Positions 52,363 to 63,994 of a stretch of 64,000 nucleotides of DNA are shown piece by piece (position 1 is the stretch's first letter; the number at the start of each line of letters is the position of its first letter). Under the pieces are notes generated by a model that was not told the origin of the DNA, ran no database searches, and worked only from the letters and a program-made list of their open reading frames with translations. The DNA is from Pseudomonas sp. QS1027 (GTDB taxonomy: Bacteria > Pseudomonadota > Gammaproteobacteria > Pseudomonadales > Pseudomonadaceae), in NCBI RefSeq assembly GCF_002814235.1, contig NZ_PHSU01000007.1, positions 1 to 64,000 on the forward strand, written 5' to 3'. Made by a program: the position numbers and the translations under genes.

Positions 52363-52365
52363 CCG

Positions 52366-52389
52366 AAAAAAGTGCGTTAAACGCACCTT
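52366..52389 (-). terminator. Intrinsic terminator of the LysR gene
   Basis: On the minus strand GTGCGT-TAA-type loop-ACGCAC then TTTTTT, about 65 bases beyond the LysR stop. It separates the regulator from purEK. Confidence 0.85.
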
Positions 52390-52451
52390 TACCGACCATC
52401 TGTCGTTTGCTGGATTTTAGCCGCTGAAGGCCGGTTTACCTGACTTTCAGG

Positions 52452-53369
52452 TCAATTCGGACCCGGTGCCTGCGCCGCCGCGCCTTCGAGCTTGCGCCAC
52501 AATAAACGCACGTTGGCCTTGCGCACCAGCGCACAGCGATACAGGCGGATTTCCAGCGGCACATGCCATTGCGGCCCGCCGCACACCACCAGTTCTCCCC
52601 GCGCCAACTCGGCCCGGACACTGAGATGCGGCACCCAGGCAATGCCCAGCCCTTCCAGCGCCATGCTCTTCAAACTGTCGGCCATTGCGGTTTCGTAGAT
52701 CGTGGTAAAGCGCAGATTGCGCTGGCGCAGCAACAGGTTCACCGAGCGCCCGAGAAACGCCCCGGCGCTGTACGCCAGCAACGGCACGCTCACCTCGCCC
52801 TCCAGGTCGAACAGCGGCTGGCCATCCGGCCCCGTCGCGCACACCGGCAACATCTCGGTCTGCCCCAGGTGCAGGGACGGAAAGATCTCCGCGTCCATCT
52901 GCAACGCCGCATCCGGGTCATAGAAGGCCAGCATCAAGTCACAACCGCCCTCGCGCAACGCATGCACCGCGTCACCGACGTTGGTTGCCACCAGCCGCGT
53001 GGCGATATTCAGCCCTTCATTGCGCAACTGCGCGATCCAGCGCGGAAAGAAGCCCAGCGCCAAAGAGTGCGCCGCCGCCACCTGCATGACTTCGCCCTGC
53101 CCGCCTTCCAGATGATGCAGATGGCGCACCACCTCGCCCAGTTGCTCAACCACCGTACGCGCCGTCACCAGGAACAACTGCCCCGCCGCCGTCAGTTCGA
53201 TCGGTGTGCGCGAGCGGTTGACCAGGGTCAGCCCCAGCGCCGACTCCAGGCTGCGGATCCGTCGGCTGAACGCCGGCTGCGTGACAAAGCGTCGCTCCGC
53301 TGCCTGGGAAAAGCTGCGGGTCGCCGCCAGGGCACTGAAGTCTTCCAACCATTTGCTTTCGAGATTCAT
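52452..53369 (-). CDS. LysR-family transcription regulator
   Basis: A 305-residue LysR regulator. The N-terminal winged helix has FSALAATRSFSQAAERRFV and QPAFSRRIRSLESALGLTLV (about residues 10-50); the rest is the effector-binding domain. It is divergent from aspA, and the shared 180-base gap suggests it controls aspA and perhaps the carrier and asparaginase genes beyond. The inducer is unknown. GGGAGGAA precedes ATG 53369. Confidence 0.9.
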   Translation of the reverse strand: MNLESKWLEDFSALAATRSFSQAAERRFVTQPAFSRRIRSLESALGLTLVNRSRTPIELTAAGQLFLVTARTVVEQLGEVVRHLHHLEGGQGEVMQVAAAHSLALGFFPRWIAQLRNEGLNIATRLVATNVGDAVHALREGGCDLMLAFYDPDAALQMDAEIFPSLHLGQTEMLPVCATGPDGQPLFDLEGEVSVPLLAYSAGAFLGRSVNLLLRQRNLRFTTIYETAMADSLKSMALEGLGIAWVPHLSVRAELARGELVVCGGPQWHVPLEIRLYRCALVRKANVRLLWRKLEGAAAQAPGPN

Positions 53370-53550
53370 CGGTTCCTCCCGCCATGCGCACCATTTTGGT
53401 TCACACGTCCGTCATACACAACGCGTCACATCCACATTATGCCGTTTGTGCATAGGCCAGTGCTGAACAGCATTGGCCCTAGAATTCGGCCAAGCCTAGC
53501 ATTGCCAACGTTCCGGCACCGACCGGGTTCTTATCGAGATGATTTCTATC

Positions 53551-54975
<1,425 letters not shown>

Positions 54976-55038
54976 CCTTCAATGCCGGACTGCAACACGC
55001 TCACCAGGTCGAGGGACTAGACACCTCTCACCTTTTGA

Positions 55039-55072
55039 GGGCCTGAAGGTCACTCTTCAGGCCCTTTTTTTT
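55039..55072 (+). terminator. Intrinsic terminator after aspA
   Basis: A perfect 10-bp stem, GGGCCTGAAG and CTTCAGGCCC, followed by TTTTTTTT. Confidence 0.95.
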
Positions 55073-55137
55073 ACAACCGAAAGTAGGACGAAGGCTCTAT
55101 CCCGGCCCCTGCCTTCACCAGAAATACCCTGCGCTTC

Positions 55138-55169
55138 GTCGTTTGTACTACAAACCAGTACAGACGACT
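55138..55169. other. Hairpin in aspA-carrier gap
   Basis: GTCGTTTGTACT and AGTACAGACGAC can pair with a single mismatch (G-T) across a seven-base loop. There is no T-run; it may be a protein site or an mRNA structure. Confidence 0.4.
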
Positions 55170-55373
55170 GCGGTGCTCATAGGTATAGTGCCGCCCCTCT
55201 TCGCGTAAGCGATCCGCAGTACAGCGGCACTGAAACACGCGAAACAACACTAAAAACAACCCGCGCAAGCTCGGGATGAAAGATCGCCAGCCCACACTGC
55301 CCAGTGACATCGGGTGTAACGCGATATTTCGAACGAGCCGCCTTTGCATCAAAAAACAGCGAGGAACCACTCC

Positions 55374-56819
55374 ATGCTTGAGGTCATCAACGACTTCCTC
55401 TCAGGGAAATTACTGATCGTGCTCATTGTCGGGCTCGGTAGCTACTTCACGATCCGTTCGCGGTTCGTCCAGTTCCGCCATTTCCGCCACATGTTCACCG
55501 TCTTCAAAGAGTCCCTTCGTGGTCAAGCAGGCCAACTGAGCTCGTTCCAGGCCCTGATGCTGAGCCTCGCCGGCCGTGTTGGCGCCGGTAACATCGCCGG
55601 TGTCGGCATCGCCGTGACCCTCGGTGGCCCGGGCGCCGTGTTCTGGATGTGGGTCACCGCACTGGTCGGCATGTCCAGCAGCTTCTTCGAATGCACCCTG
55701 GCCCAGGTCTACAAGCGCGCCGATGGCGACGGCCTGTACCGCGGCGGCCCGGCTTACTACATCCAGCACGGCCTGAAGTTGAAAGGCATGGCGGTGGTGT
55801 TCTCCATCCTGCTGCTGGTCACCTACGGCTTCGCCTTCAACGGCCTGCAGTCGTACACCGTGACCCACTCGCTGCAGAACGCCTTCGGCTTCTCGCCGAA
55901 CCACACCGGCATCGCCCTGGCCGTCCTGCTGGCGATCGTCTTCGTCGGCGGCATCAAGCGCATCGCCTCGGTTTCCGACCTGCTGGTTCCGGTCAAGACC
56001 CTGGCCTACATCGGCGTCACCCTGTACGTGATCTTCAGCCAGATCGAACACGTGCCGGCCATGCTGGAAACCATCTTCAAGAGCGCCTTCGGCCTTGACC
56101 CAGCGTTCGGCGGCCTGCTCGGCAGCGCCATCGTCATGGGTGTGAAACGTGGCGTGTTCGCCAACGAAGCCGGCCTGGGCAGCGCGCCCAACGTCGCCGC
56201 CGTGGCCGCTGTGAAGCACCCGGGCGCCCAAGGCGTGGTCCAGGCGTTCAGCGTGTTCCTCGACACCTTCGTGATCTGCACCTGTACCGCCCTGCTGATC
56301 CTGCTGTCAGGTTTCTACACCCCAGGTTTCGAAGGTGACGGTATCGTCCTGACCCAGAACTCCCTGGCCGCCGTGGTCGGTGACTGGGGCCGCCTGTTCG
56401 TCAGCGTCGCCCTGTCGCTGTTCGTCTTCACCTGCATCCTCTACAACTACTACCTGGGTGAAACCAGCCTGCAGTTCCTGACCCGCAACCGCATCGTGCT
56501 GATGGTGTACCGCGCCCTGGTGCTGGCACTGATCGTATGGGGTTCGGTGCAGAACCTGTCGACCGTGTTCGCCTTCGCCGACATCACCATGACCTGCCTG
56601 GCCTTCGTCAACCTGATCGCCCTGGCCATGCTGTTCAAGATCGGCCTGCGTGTGATGCGCGACTACGACGAACAACGCCGCGCCGGCGTCGGCCAACCGG
56701 TGTTCGATTCGAGCAAGTTCGCCGATCTGGACCTGGACCTGGCAGCCTGGCCAACCCCGGGCCAAGCCGCGCCACGCGAGCAAGACGCCGCCCAAGGCGT
56801 GCCTGCCACGCAACGCTGA
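55374..56819 (+). CDS. Alanine/glycine:cation symporter (AGCS) family carrier
   Basis: A 481-residue, roughly 11-helix sodium/amino-acid symporter. It starts MLEVINDFLSGKLLIVLIVG; the marker GRVGAGNIAGVGIAVTLGGP lies near residue 70, and VFANEAGLGSAPN near residue 260, both typical of the AlsT/DagA group. The place between aspA and an asparaginase suggests uptake of an amino acid that feeds this pathway. The C-terminal 50 residues are hydrophilic. Start ATG 55374 has GAGGAA upstream. Confidence 0.92.
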   Translation: MLEVINDFLSGKLLIVLIVGLGSYFTIRSRFVQFRHFRHMFTVFKESLRGQAGQLSSFQALMLSLAGRVGAGNIAGVGIAVTLGGPGAVFWMWVTALVGMSSSFFECTLAQVYKRADGDGLYRGGPAYYIQHGLKLKGMAVVFSILLLVTYGFAFNGLQSYTVTHSLQNAFGFSPNHTGIALAVLLAIVFVGGIKRIASVSDLLVPVKTLAYIGVTLYVIFSQIEHVPAMLETIFKSAFGLDPAFGGLLGSAIVMGVKRGVFANEAGLGSAPNVAAVAAVKHPGAQGVVQAFSVFLDTFVICTCTALLILLSGFYTPGFEGDGIVLTQNSLAAVVGDWGRLFVSVALSLFVFTCILYNYYLGETSLQFLTRNRIVLMVYRALVLALIVWGSVQNLSTVFAFADITMTCLAFVNLIALAMLFKIGLRVMRDYDEQRRAGVGQPVFDSSKFADLDLDLAAWPTPGQAAPREQDAAQGVPATQR

Positions 56820-56953
56820 TCGTAGCTTTCGGGCGGCGCCCTGCCGTCCGACGCGACAGACCTTACCGGGTGGCGTCCTGCCACCCGACGTGACACACCT
56901 TGCGCACGCAGGCATGCTGCGGCGCAAGGTGCATTCGTCCAGGAGAACCCGCA

Positions 56954-57958
56954 ATGACTTCCGTCTCTTATCCTGCCGCACAGTGCGTCATGGTGCTCTA
57001 CACCGGCGGCACCATCGGCATGCAGGCCAGCGCCAGCGGCCTGGCCCCGGCTTCCGGTTTCGAAGCGCGGATGCGCGAGCACCTCACCGGGCAGCCCGGC
57101 CTGAAAGTGCCGGACTGGTGTTTCCGCGAAATGGCCCCGCTGATCGACAGCGCCAACATGACCCCCGAGTACTGGCTGCGCCTGCGCGATGCGGTGGTCG
57201 AGGCGGTGGAAGTGCAACAGTGCGACGGCGTGCTGATCCTGCACGGCACCGACACCCTGGCGTACAGCGCGGCGGCGATGAGCTTCCAGTTGCTTGGGCT
57301 GCCAGTGCCGGTGGTGTTTACCGGTTCCATGCTGCCGGCGGGCGTGCCGGACAGCGATGCCTGGGAGAACGTCAGCGGTGCGCTGGTCGCGTTGGGCCAT
57401 GGCCTGGCGCCGGGCGTGCACCTGCACTTCCATGGCGAGATGCTCTCGCCGACCCGTTGCGCGAAGATTCGCAGCTTTGGGCGGCATCCGTTTGCGGCGC
57501 TGAAGCGCACGGGCGGCGTGGCCAAGGCGCAGACCTTGCCGGTGCAACTGGGTTACCGCCAGGCGCGACAACTGACGACGGTCGGTGTGTTGCCGCTGGT
57601 TCCGGGCATCACCGCCGCGCAATTGGATGGCCTGATCGACAGCGGTATCCAGGCGCTGGTGCTGGAGTGTTTCGGCAGCGGCACCGGGCCGAGCGATAAC
57701 CCGGCGTTCCTTGCCAGTCTCCAGCGGGCAGAGAAGCTGGGCATCGTGGTGGTCGCGATCACCCAGTGCCATGAAGGCGGCGTCGAGCTGGACGTGTATG
57801 AAGCTGGTAGCCGTCTGCGCGGTGTCGGCGTGCTGTCCGGCGGCGGCATGACCCGTGAGGCCGCGTTCGGCAAGCTGCATGCGTTGCTGGGCGCGGGCCT
57901 GGGGCAGGCTGAAGTGCGGCGCCTGGTCGAGCTGGATCTGTGTGGCGAGTTGAGCTGA
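56954..57958 (+). CDS. ansA: L-asparaginase, type I-like
   Basis: Hydrolyses L-asparagine to aspartate and ammonia. The 334-residue protein has both active-site motifs: VLYTGGTIGM (about residues 14-23, first Thr) and LILHGTDTLAYSA (about residue 90, second Thr). No signal peptide is visible, so it is likely cytoplasmic. AGGAG lies 8 bases before ATG 56954. With aspA and the carrier it forms an asparagine-aspartate-fumarate route. Confidence 0.92.
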   Translation: MTSVSYPAAQCVMVLYTGGTIGMQASASGLAPASGFEARMREHLTGQPGLKVPDWCFREMAPLIDSANMTPEYWLRLRDAVVEAVEVQQCDGVLILHGTDTLAYSAAAMSFQLLGLPVPVVFTGSMLPAGVPDSDAWENVSGALVALGHGLAPGVHLHFHGEMLSPTRCAKIRSFGRHPFAALKRTGGVAKAQTLPVQLGYRQARQLTTVGVLPLVPGITAAQLDGLIDSGIQALVLECFGSGTGPSDNPAFLASLQRAEKLGIVVVAITQCHEGGVELDVYEAGSRLRGVGVLSGGGMTREAAFGKLHALLGAGLGQAEVRRLVELDLCGELS

Positions 57959-57995
57959 TATAGCAGCCGAGCGCGGACTTCAGCCGGGCCGAGAT

Positions 57996-58130
57996 TTGTG
58001 GCGAGCGGGCTTGCCCGCGCTCGGCTGCGAAGCAGTCGCAAAACCGGTTATCTCGGTCTGCCTGACAGACTGCGTTCGCCGGTTTTAGGGCCGCTTCGCG
58101 CCCCAGCGCGGGCAAGCCCGCTCGCCACAA
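57996..58130. repeat. REPIN, GC-rich variant
   Basis: TTGTGGCGAGCGGGCTTGCC at left and its reverse complement GGCAAGCCCGCTCGCCACAA at right, with AAAACCGG/CCGGTTTT also mirrored inside. A different REP sequence class from the others in the window. Confidence 0.9.
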
Positions 58131-58283
58131 GTCCGCGTTTGACTTCAGATTTCCTTCACTGAACGGCACCCACACCAGACAAATCGCTTTTTCTTGAGCG
58201 ACATTTCCTAGAAAATCCCAACGCCTTGCGCCTGTCCAGCCACGTGACTAGTCTCCGTTTGTCACTGCCCCATTGCAGTGAAC

Positions 58284-58493
58284 GGGTTTAGCAGCTCGTG
58301 TCCAATAGGCGCACAACGCCTCCATTTTTCATGGCCGGCGTTTTTAATGCCCCCAGGTTTATGGTGGCTGTGCGTGGGGCACCTTCGGGTGCGCCGGTTT
58401 CCTATTGGCCGGTCTGCTAACCCGCGTACAGCTGCCACCCCCATCGTTTAGCAGCGATTGGTGTCAGCTCCCATGCGCCAATAGGAGTACATC
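58284..58493 (+). promoter_or_regulatory. Long structured leader of second DUF6124 gene
   Basis: The leader can fold in several ways. GGGTTTAGCAG and CCAATAGG (58284-58309) pair with CCTATTGG and CTGCTAACCC (58401-58423). GCACC-TTCG-GGTGC forms a small hairpin at 58379-58392. GGTGGCTGTGCG (58363-58374) matches CGCGTACAGCTGCCACC (58423-58439), which would cross the first stem. A last stem, ATTGGTG and CGCCAAT (58457-58482), ends one base before the AGGAG ribosome-binding site. The first part also matches the other DUF6124 leader. Structures are read by eye, not computed. Confidence 0.6.
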
Positions 58494-58889
58494 ATGGACA
58501 AGCTAATCCCCGATCCGCCCAGCAAAACCGCCCGCGCCCGGATCACCGCCATTCTCAAGAAAGCCAACGCCGACCTCTTGCAGGTGCTCAACAGCCAGCA
58601 CCACGAACCGCCGTTGCTCGCCGCCCTGAAAGAAACCGCCGCCCGCCCGGGCAGCGTCAACGATGGCCGACACCTCTCACTGTTCAACGTGCAGGAAGGC
58701 ATCACGGCCGAGCAGGCGCTGATCCACGTGTCGTTGATGCTGCGCTGCGCCGAAGAAGTCTCCGATGAAATCACCGAATACGGCAGCGGCGTCGAACGCG
58801 GGCTGATCTGGTCGATGATCCATTCGGTGGAAATGGCCCGGGCGGTGGTTGATGCGTTGTTGGCGGGGTCGCAGCCGACACCGACCTGA
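58494..58889 (+). CDS. DUF6124 family protein (second copy)
   Basis: A 131-residue soluble protein of the same family as 21558-21980. Shared parts are the LFNVQEGITAEQALIHVSLM stretch and HSVEMARAVVDALL near the end; the N-terminal 50 residues differ. Function unknown. AGGAG precedes the ATG at a good distance. It stands alone between two REPINs and behind a long leader. Confidence 0.75.
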   Translation: MDKLIPDPPSKTARARITAILKKANADLLQVLNSQHHEPPLLAALKETAARPGSVNDGRHLSLFNVQEGITAEQALIHVSLMLRCAEEVSDEITEYGSGVERGLIWSMIHSVEMARAVVDALLAGSQPTPT

Positions 58890-58924
58890 AACGCCCCCCC
58901 TAGCTTTTGTGGGAGCTGAGCCTG

Positions 58925-59014
58925 TGTGGGAGCGGAGCTTGCCCGCGAAGAAGACGCCGCGGTTTTTCAGAGACACCGCGTTATCGTTCTTCGCGGGCAA
59001 GCTCCGCTCCCACA
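58925..59014. repeat. REPIN
   Basis: Inverted copies of TGTGGGAGCGGAGCTTGCCC around a 40-base centre, between the DUF6124 gene and the AraC regulator. Confidence 0.92.
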
Positions 59015-59120
59015 CCACCGCCACACCCCGTCATACCGCAGGTGCTGCACTGAACTGATCACTCAGCCGTCGGCACACAACTTGCTCGATGCCCCCTACC
59101 TCCCACGGACGGAACCGAAC

Positions 59121-60113
59121 ATGCTGCACTCCCACCTCACCACCCTCAACGCGGTATCCCTGGTGCTCAACACCTTCCGCGACAAGGGCATTGCCAGCGA
59201 TGCACTCCTGGCCGGCAGCGGCATCAGCGCCGCCGACCTGAGCCGCGCCGACACCCGCATCACCACCAACCAGGAGATGCAGGTGTGCGCCAATGCTGTG
59301 GCCCTGCGCCGGGAAATCGGCCTGGAGCTGGGCCGGCGCATGCATGTGTCGGCCTACGGCATGCTCGGTTATGCCCTGCTCACCAGTGCCACCTTCGGTG
59401 ACGCTTTGCGCCTGGCCCTGCGTTATCCGGCGCTATTGGGAACACTCTTCGAACTGAGCCTGGAAACCGACGGCGAGCGCATCTGGTTCACCGCCGCGGA
59501 TTATCGGGAAAACCCGCAGTTGGCGGTGTTCAACACCGAGCTGTGCCTGGTCTCGCTGAAAGTCATCTGCGACGACTTGCTCGGCCACCCGCTGCCCTTG
59601 CTGGCGGCGCGCTTCGAGCACGAAGCACCGGACTACCAAGCCAACTACAGCGACAGCTTCGACTGCCCGTTGCAATTTTCAGCCGACAGCAACGCATTTG
59701 CCTTCGACCGGCGCTGGCTGGAGCAACCCTTGCCCCTGGCGGACGCCATTACCCACCAGGCCATGGCCGAACGGTGCCGCAAACATAACCTGGAGTTCAC
59801 CGGCCGCCAGGCCTGGCTGGGGCGCATCCGCCAGTTGCTCGCCGCGCAACTGCACACCGCGCCGGGCCTGGAGGGCCTGGCCGAGCAGATGAAGTGTTCG
59901 GCGCGGACCCTGCGCCGGCACCTCAACGACCTCGGCTGCAGCTATCAGGAACTGCTCGACGAACTGCGCTTCGAGCGCGCCAAGCAATTGCTCGGGGAAG
60001 CCCGGCTACCGATTCACCGCATCGCCGATGAGCTGGGCTTCAGCGAAACCGCCAGCTTCCGTCATGCCTTCGTGCGCTGGAGCGGAGTCAGCCCGAGCCA
60101 GTTCCGCCCGTAA
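59121..60113 (+). CDS. AraC-family transcription regulator
   Basis: A 330-residue regulator. Residues about 20-200 form an arabinose-binding-like (PF12625) sensor domain; the C-terminal about 95 residues are the AraC double helix-turn-helix, with LRRHLNDLGCSYQELLDELR and IADELGFSETASFRHAFVRW. Proteins of this layout often govern amino-acid or lipid-related catabolic genes. It converges on the autotransporter gene with 15 bases between; its target is not evident. Start ATG 59121 chosen; upstream frame runs through a REPIN. Confidence 0.9.
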   Translation: MLHSHLTTLNAVSLVLNTFRDKGIASDALLAGSGISAADLSRADTRITTNQEMQVCANAVALRREIGLELGRRMHVSAYGMLGYALLTSATFGDALRLALRYPALLGTLFELSLETDGERIWFTAADYRENPQLAVFNTELCLVSLKVICDDLLGHPLPLLAARFEHEAPDYQANYSDSFDCPLQFSADSNAFAFDRRWLEQPLPLADAITHQAMAERCRKHNLEFTGRQAWLGRIRQLLAAQLHTAPGLEGLAEQMKCSARTLRRHLNDLGCSYQELLDELRFERAKQLLGEARLPIHRIADELGFSETASFRHAFVRWSGVSPSQFRP

Positions 60114-60128
60114 GACGCGAACAGCGTC

Positions 60129-62663
60129 TCAGAAACGCAACGTCCATTCGCCCTGAACACCGTGCAGTTGGCGATTGTCGGCGATTTCACCGGTATAACC
60201 GACGCCCAGGACGTGGTCCTCGGAGAGCCTGAAGTCCAGGCCCGCGTCCACCACCAGGCTGTCGCGATCCAGCGTGGCGCTGCGGATCTCGAACGCATCG
60301 CCGCCCAACGCCGACGACTGCATGACGGCGTGGGTGAGATGACCATACCGATGTTTCCAGCCGGCACTGAGGCGCGGCGCCAGGCTCATGCCACGATCCA
60401 GCCGGTGCTCATGGGCAAACCGCGCGCCCAGGGTGCTGCGCACATTACCCTGGGAGTGCGCCTTGACGCTCAAGGCCGCATCGCCGCCTTTTTCCGTGTA
60501 AGCGCGACGGTGATAGTGTTGATAGTCGAGGCCGGCAAAGGGCTCCACACTCAGGTTGCCAAAGCCCAGGGCGTAGCCGACCTCGCTGAACACCTGCTGG
60601 CTGCTGGCTTGGTGCCGGCCCGATAGACGCTCACTGAAACCAGCGAAAGCCACATCACGCCGGGTGTTGCCATCATGGCGACTATGGACGGCGCCGAGAC
60701 GGGTCGCCCAGGGGCCGCTCTGATGCAGCGCGTACACCCCCAGATGCCAGCTGTCGACCGTGCCCTTGAAATGGCTGCCGCCCAGGCGCGTCTGCGATTG
60801 GCCGCCCACCACCCCGAGTCGCCAATCGGCGGCCCGTGCCCAGTCGGAGCCGATCAGCAAACCCCGGGTCTTGCGGTGCATGGGCTGATCGTTCTGCTGG
60901 CTACTCTCGAATTTGCCCGCGTTACCCAGGCCGTGAACCCAGACCCGGCTCTTTGCACCCCGGCTATCCGAATCGAAAGCCAACGTGGCAGGCCTGCCGG
61001 AGGACGTCTCGAACCCGGGCAAACGACGGTCGTCGCTCCACTGGCGCATCGCCGAGAGCATGCCGCCACCGACCTGGCCGACACCGCTCAGGGTCGCATT
61101 GCCCAGATTGGCGTTGTGGCTGCCCGAGAGCTGATTCAAGGCTATTTTCGCCGTCGCGGCGTTACTCGTGATCAGGCTGGAGACCAGGGCCGGGGGCTGC
61201 GGTGCCTGTCCGGTCGAGGCCATCGTCGGGGCCGTGGTGTCACCGACCTTCTGCCCGTCGGGTGCAGGGGCCGGGGCGAAGTACGCGGTCTGCCCGAGGC
61301 TCGCGGCCAGGCGCTTGGCATTCCCGGATTCGGCGATCTGTTCGAGGGGCACATAATTGCGGCTATAGATCAGCCCGACGTCCGTGGGGGTGTAGGAGAG
61401 CCTGTAGGTCATGAAGGCCAGATCGCTGACCACCTTGTGAAAAGCGCCTTCGACCTGGCCGGCCCGCAGGATCGTATGCACACTGGTCGAGGGCACATTC
61501 TCGGCCGTTGGCCGCAGGACCAGCGTCGCCCCTTGCAGATAGGCCGTGCCACCGACGGCAACGGTCGAACTGCCACCATCGCGGTCAATGCCATAAACCA
61601 GCACCGAGGAAGGGCCCATCGTGAGATCCCGTTCGACCACAGGCGCACCCGCTTGCGGGTTGGCGAACATCGTCCCGTTGACCACCAGGCTGCCGGTACT
61701 GCCGCTGCCAGAATAGAGACCCAACTGATCAACCCACGTGGCACCGGTGATCCCGCCGTTATTGATCAACTCCGCGCCGTTGCCGACACGGGCCTGGGCG
61801 CTGAAATCCGCCGGGCCGGTCAAGGTCCAGGTGCCCTGGTTGACCGACAGCGATTCAAAGTTGCGCGTGTTCCCCAACATGCCGCTGCCGCCCTCGAGAA
61901 GCAACAGGTCCGAGCCGCTGCCGCCGTCGATGGCCCCAAACACCTGGGAGCCGCTATACAGCGCCAAGGTATCGTTGCCGGCCCCCAGGTCTATCGCCGT
62001 GCCGGCGCGATAGGCACCTTTCATATAGACGCTTGCGGTCGAGCCATGGGGGTCCTGGTTTTGTATGTAGGTGGTTTCGATCAAGCCATGGTTGGTCACG
62101 CTGTCATCGTGATTGCCATTGAGCTTGATCCCCCGGTGCCCACGAATAATGCCGCGATTCACCACATTGATCGGACCTTTGCCCTGGCCCAGGATGCCGA
62201 AGCTGGGCCCCTGGATCAGTGCATCCTCGGCGTTGATCACCAGGCCGCGGCCTATCGAGACCCCTGAAGAGGTGCCGACACCCTTCGGTACATCGGCCTC
62301 GATAACGCCGTAGTTTTCTATCCGCGCCAGCCCGTCGATCCTGACCCCGTTGTACCCCGTAAGAAAAACGCCGTCGGTGCGATGACCGGAGATACGCCCC
62401 CAGTTCAACACCGTGCCGTTACCGTAGGCACGGACACCCGAACCACTCAGGCCTTTCACCACCCCATCGTTGCGCAGGGAGATATTGCGCCAGGTAAAAA
62501 GGCCATCGGCGCTCGAGGCCATGATCGACGAGGTATCGCCCAGATGCTCCACATGCAACGTATCGCCCCGGCTCACCCGGCTGGAAGCCAGCAGGGGCGG
62601 CGAGAAGGCGGTGCAAAGGGCTAGTGCGACGGCCCAACCAAGGTGATCGTGTGTCGATGGCAT
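60129..62663 (-). CDS. Autotransporter (type V secretion), pertactin-like passenger
   Basis: An 844-residue outer-membrane autotransporter. It has a signal peptide (MPSTHDHLGWAVALALCTAF, cut near residue 26), a beta-helix passenger of about 500 residues with many short G/N/D-rich repeats (GNGTVLNWGRI, NHGLIE, NRGIIRG) and a pertactin-like stretch, and a C-terminal 12-strand barrel from about residue 570. It ends in the aromatic residue expected (WTLRF). The role may be adhesion or surface enzyme; no protease or lipase motif was seen. It is alone, facing the AraC gene. Confidence 0.9.
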   Translation of the reverse strand: MPSTHDHLGWAVALALCTAFSPPLLASSRVSRGDTLHVEHLGDTSSIMASSADGLFTWRNISLRNDGVVKGLSGSGVRAYGNGTVLNWGRISGHRTDGVFLTGYNGVRIDGLARIENYGVIEADVPKGVGTSSGVSIGRGLVINAEDALIQGPSFGILGQGKGPINVVNRGIIRGHRGIKLNGNHDDSVTNHGLIETTYIQNQDPHGSTASVYMKGAYRAGTAIDLGAGNDTLALYSGSQVFGAIDGGSGSDLLLLEGGSGMLGNTRNFESLSVNQGTWTLTGPADFSAQARVGNGAELINNGGITGATWVDQLGLYSGSGSTGSLVVNGTMFANPQAGAPVVERDLTMGPSSVLVYGIDRDGGSSTVAVGGTAYLQGATLVLRPTAENVPSTSVHTILRAGQVEGAFHKVVSDLAFMTYRLSYTPTDVGLIYSRNYVPLEQIAESGNAKRLAASLGQTAYFAPAPAPDGQKVGDTTAPTMASTGQAPQPPALVSSLITSNAATAKIALNQLSGSHNANLGNATLSGVGQVGGGMLSAMRQWSDDRRLPGFETSSGRPATLAFDSDSRGAKSRVWVHGLGNAGKFESSQQNDQPMHRKTRGLLIGSDWARAADWRLGVVGGQSQTRLGGSHFKGTVDSWHLGVYALHQSGPWATRLGAVHSRHDGNTRRDVAFAGFSERLSGRHQASSQQVFSEVGYALGFGNLSVEPFAGLDYQHYHRRAYTEKGGDAALSVKAHSQGNVRSTLGARFAHEHRLDRGMSLAPRLSAGWKHRYGHLTHAVMQSSALGGDAFEIRSATLDRDSLVVDAGLDFRLSEDHVLGVGYTGEIADNRQLHGVQGEWTLRF

Positions 62664-62962
62664 TTCATTCCCTACCTGGAGTTATCGGAGGCGAGAATGT
62701 ATCCATCCCGATCGAGGACCACTGTCGGGCAAAGCAGATCGCGGCGGCAGGTTGCCTCTGTAAGGCTGTCCGAAAAAAACCGTAACAACTAACCCCGTGC
62801 GTGCGCCTTTTCAGGCCACGAAGCAGCCTTCCGCCCTGTTCAGGGGCGAAATCAGGACACATTTTTTGGCCATATCGATCCCCTTTTGGCCGCTCCCGCC
62901 GTTCTCCAAAAAGCGCCAGGCATCAAGAATGACGCCACGTCCACGCTATCGGAGAACAATAA
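62664..62962. other. Divergent region, autotransporter / hydrolase
   Basis: Just under 300 bases with the promoters of two divergent genes. GGAGTTATCGGAGG near 62678 is not in place for either start. No gene, strong hairpin or repeat was seen. Confidence 0.4.

Positions 62963-63994
<1,032 letters not shown>

Larger units (their letters stand above)
54976..55373. other. Intergenic region between aspA and AGCS carrier
   Basis: About 400 bases: the aspA terminator at its left, a long hairpin near 55138, and the promoter region of the carrier gene at right. A minus-strand open frame of 99 codons crosses it but has no ribosome-binding site or recognisable domain, so I do not call it. Confidence 0.5.

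Noticed and set aside
55071..55370. A 99-codon minus-strand frame ending in a GAGIEPSS-like stretch
   Set aside because: Such endings are typical of spurious translations of non-coding DNA; no ribosome-binding site and no domain.
57996..58130. CRISPR or tRNA-like structure
   Set aside because: A single mirrored pair with REP core sequence, without spacers or a cloverleaf.
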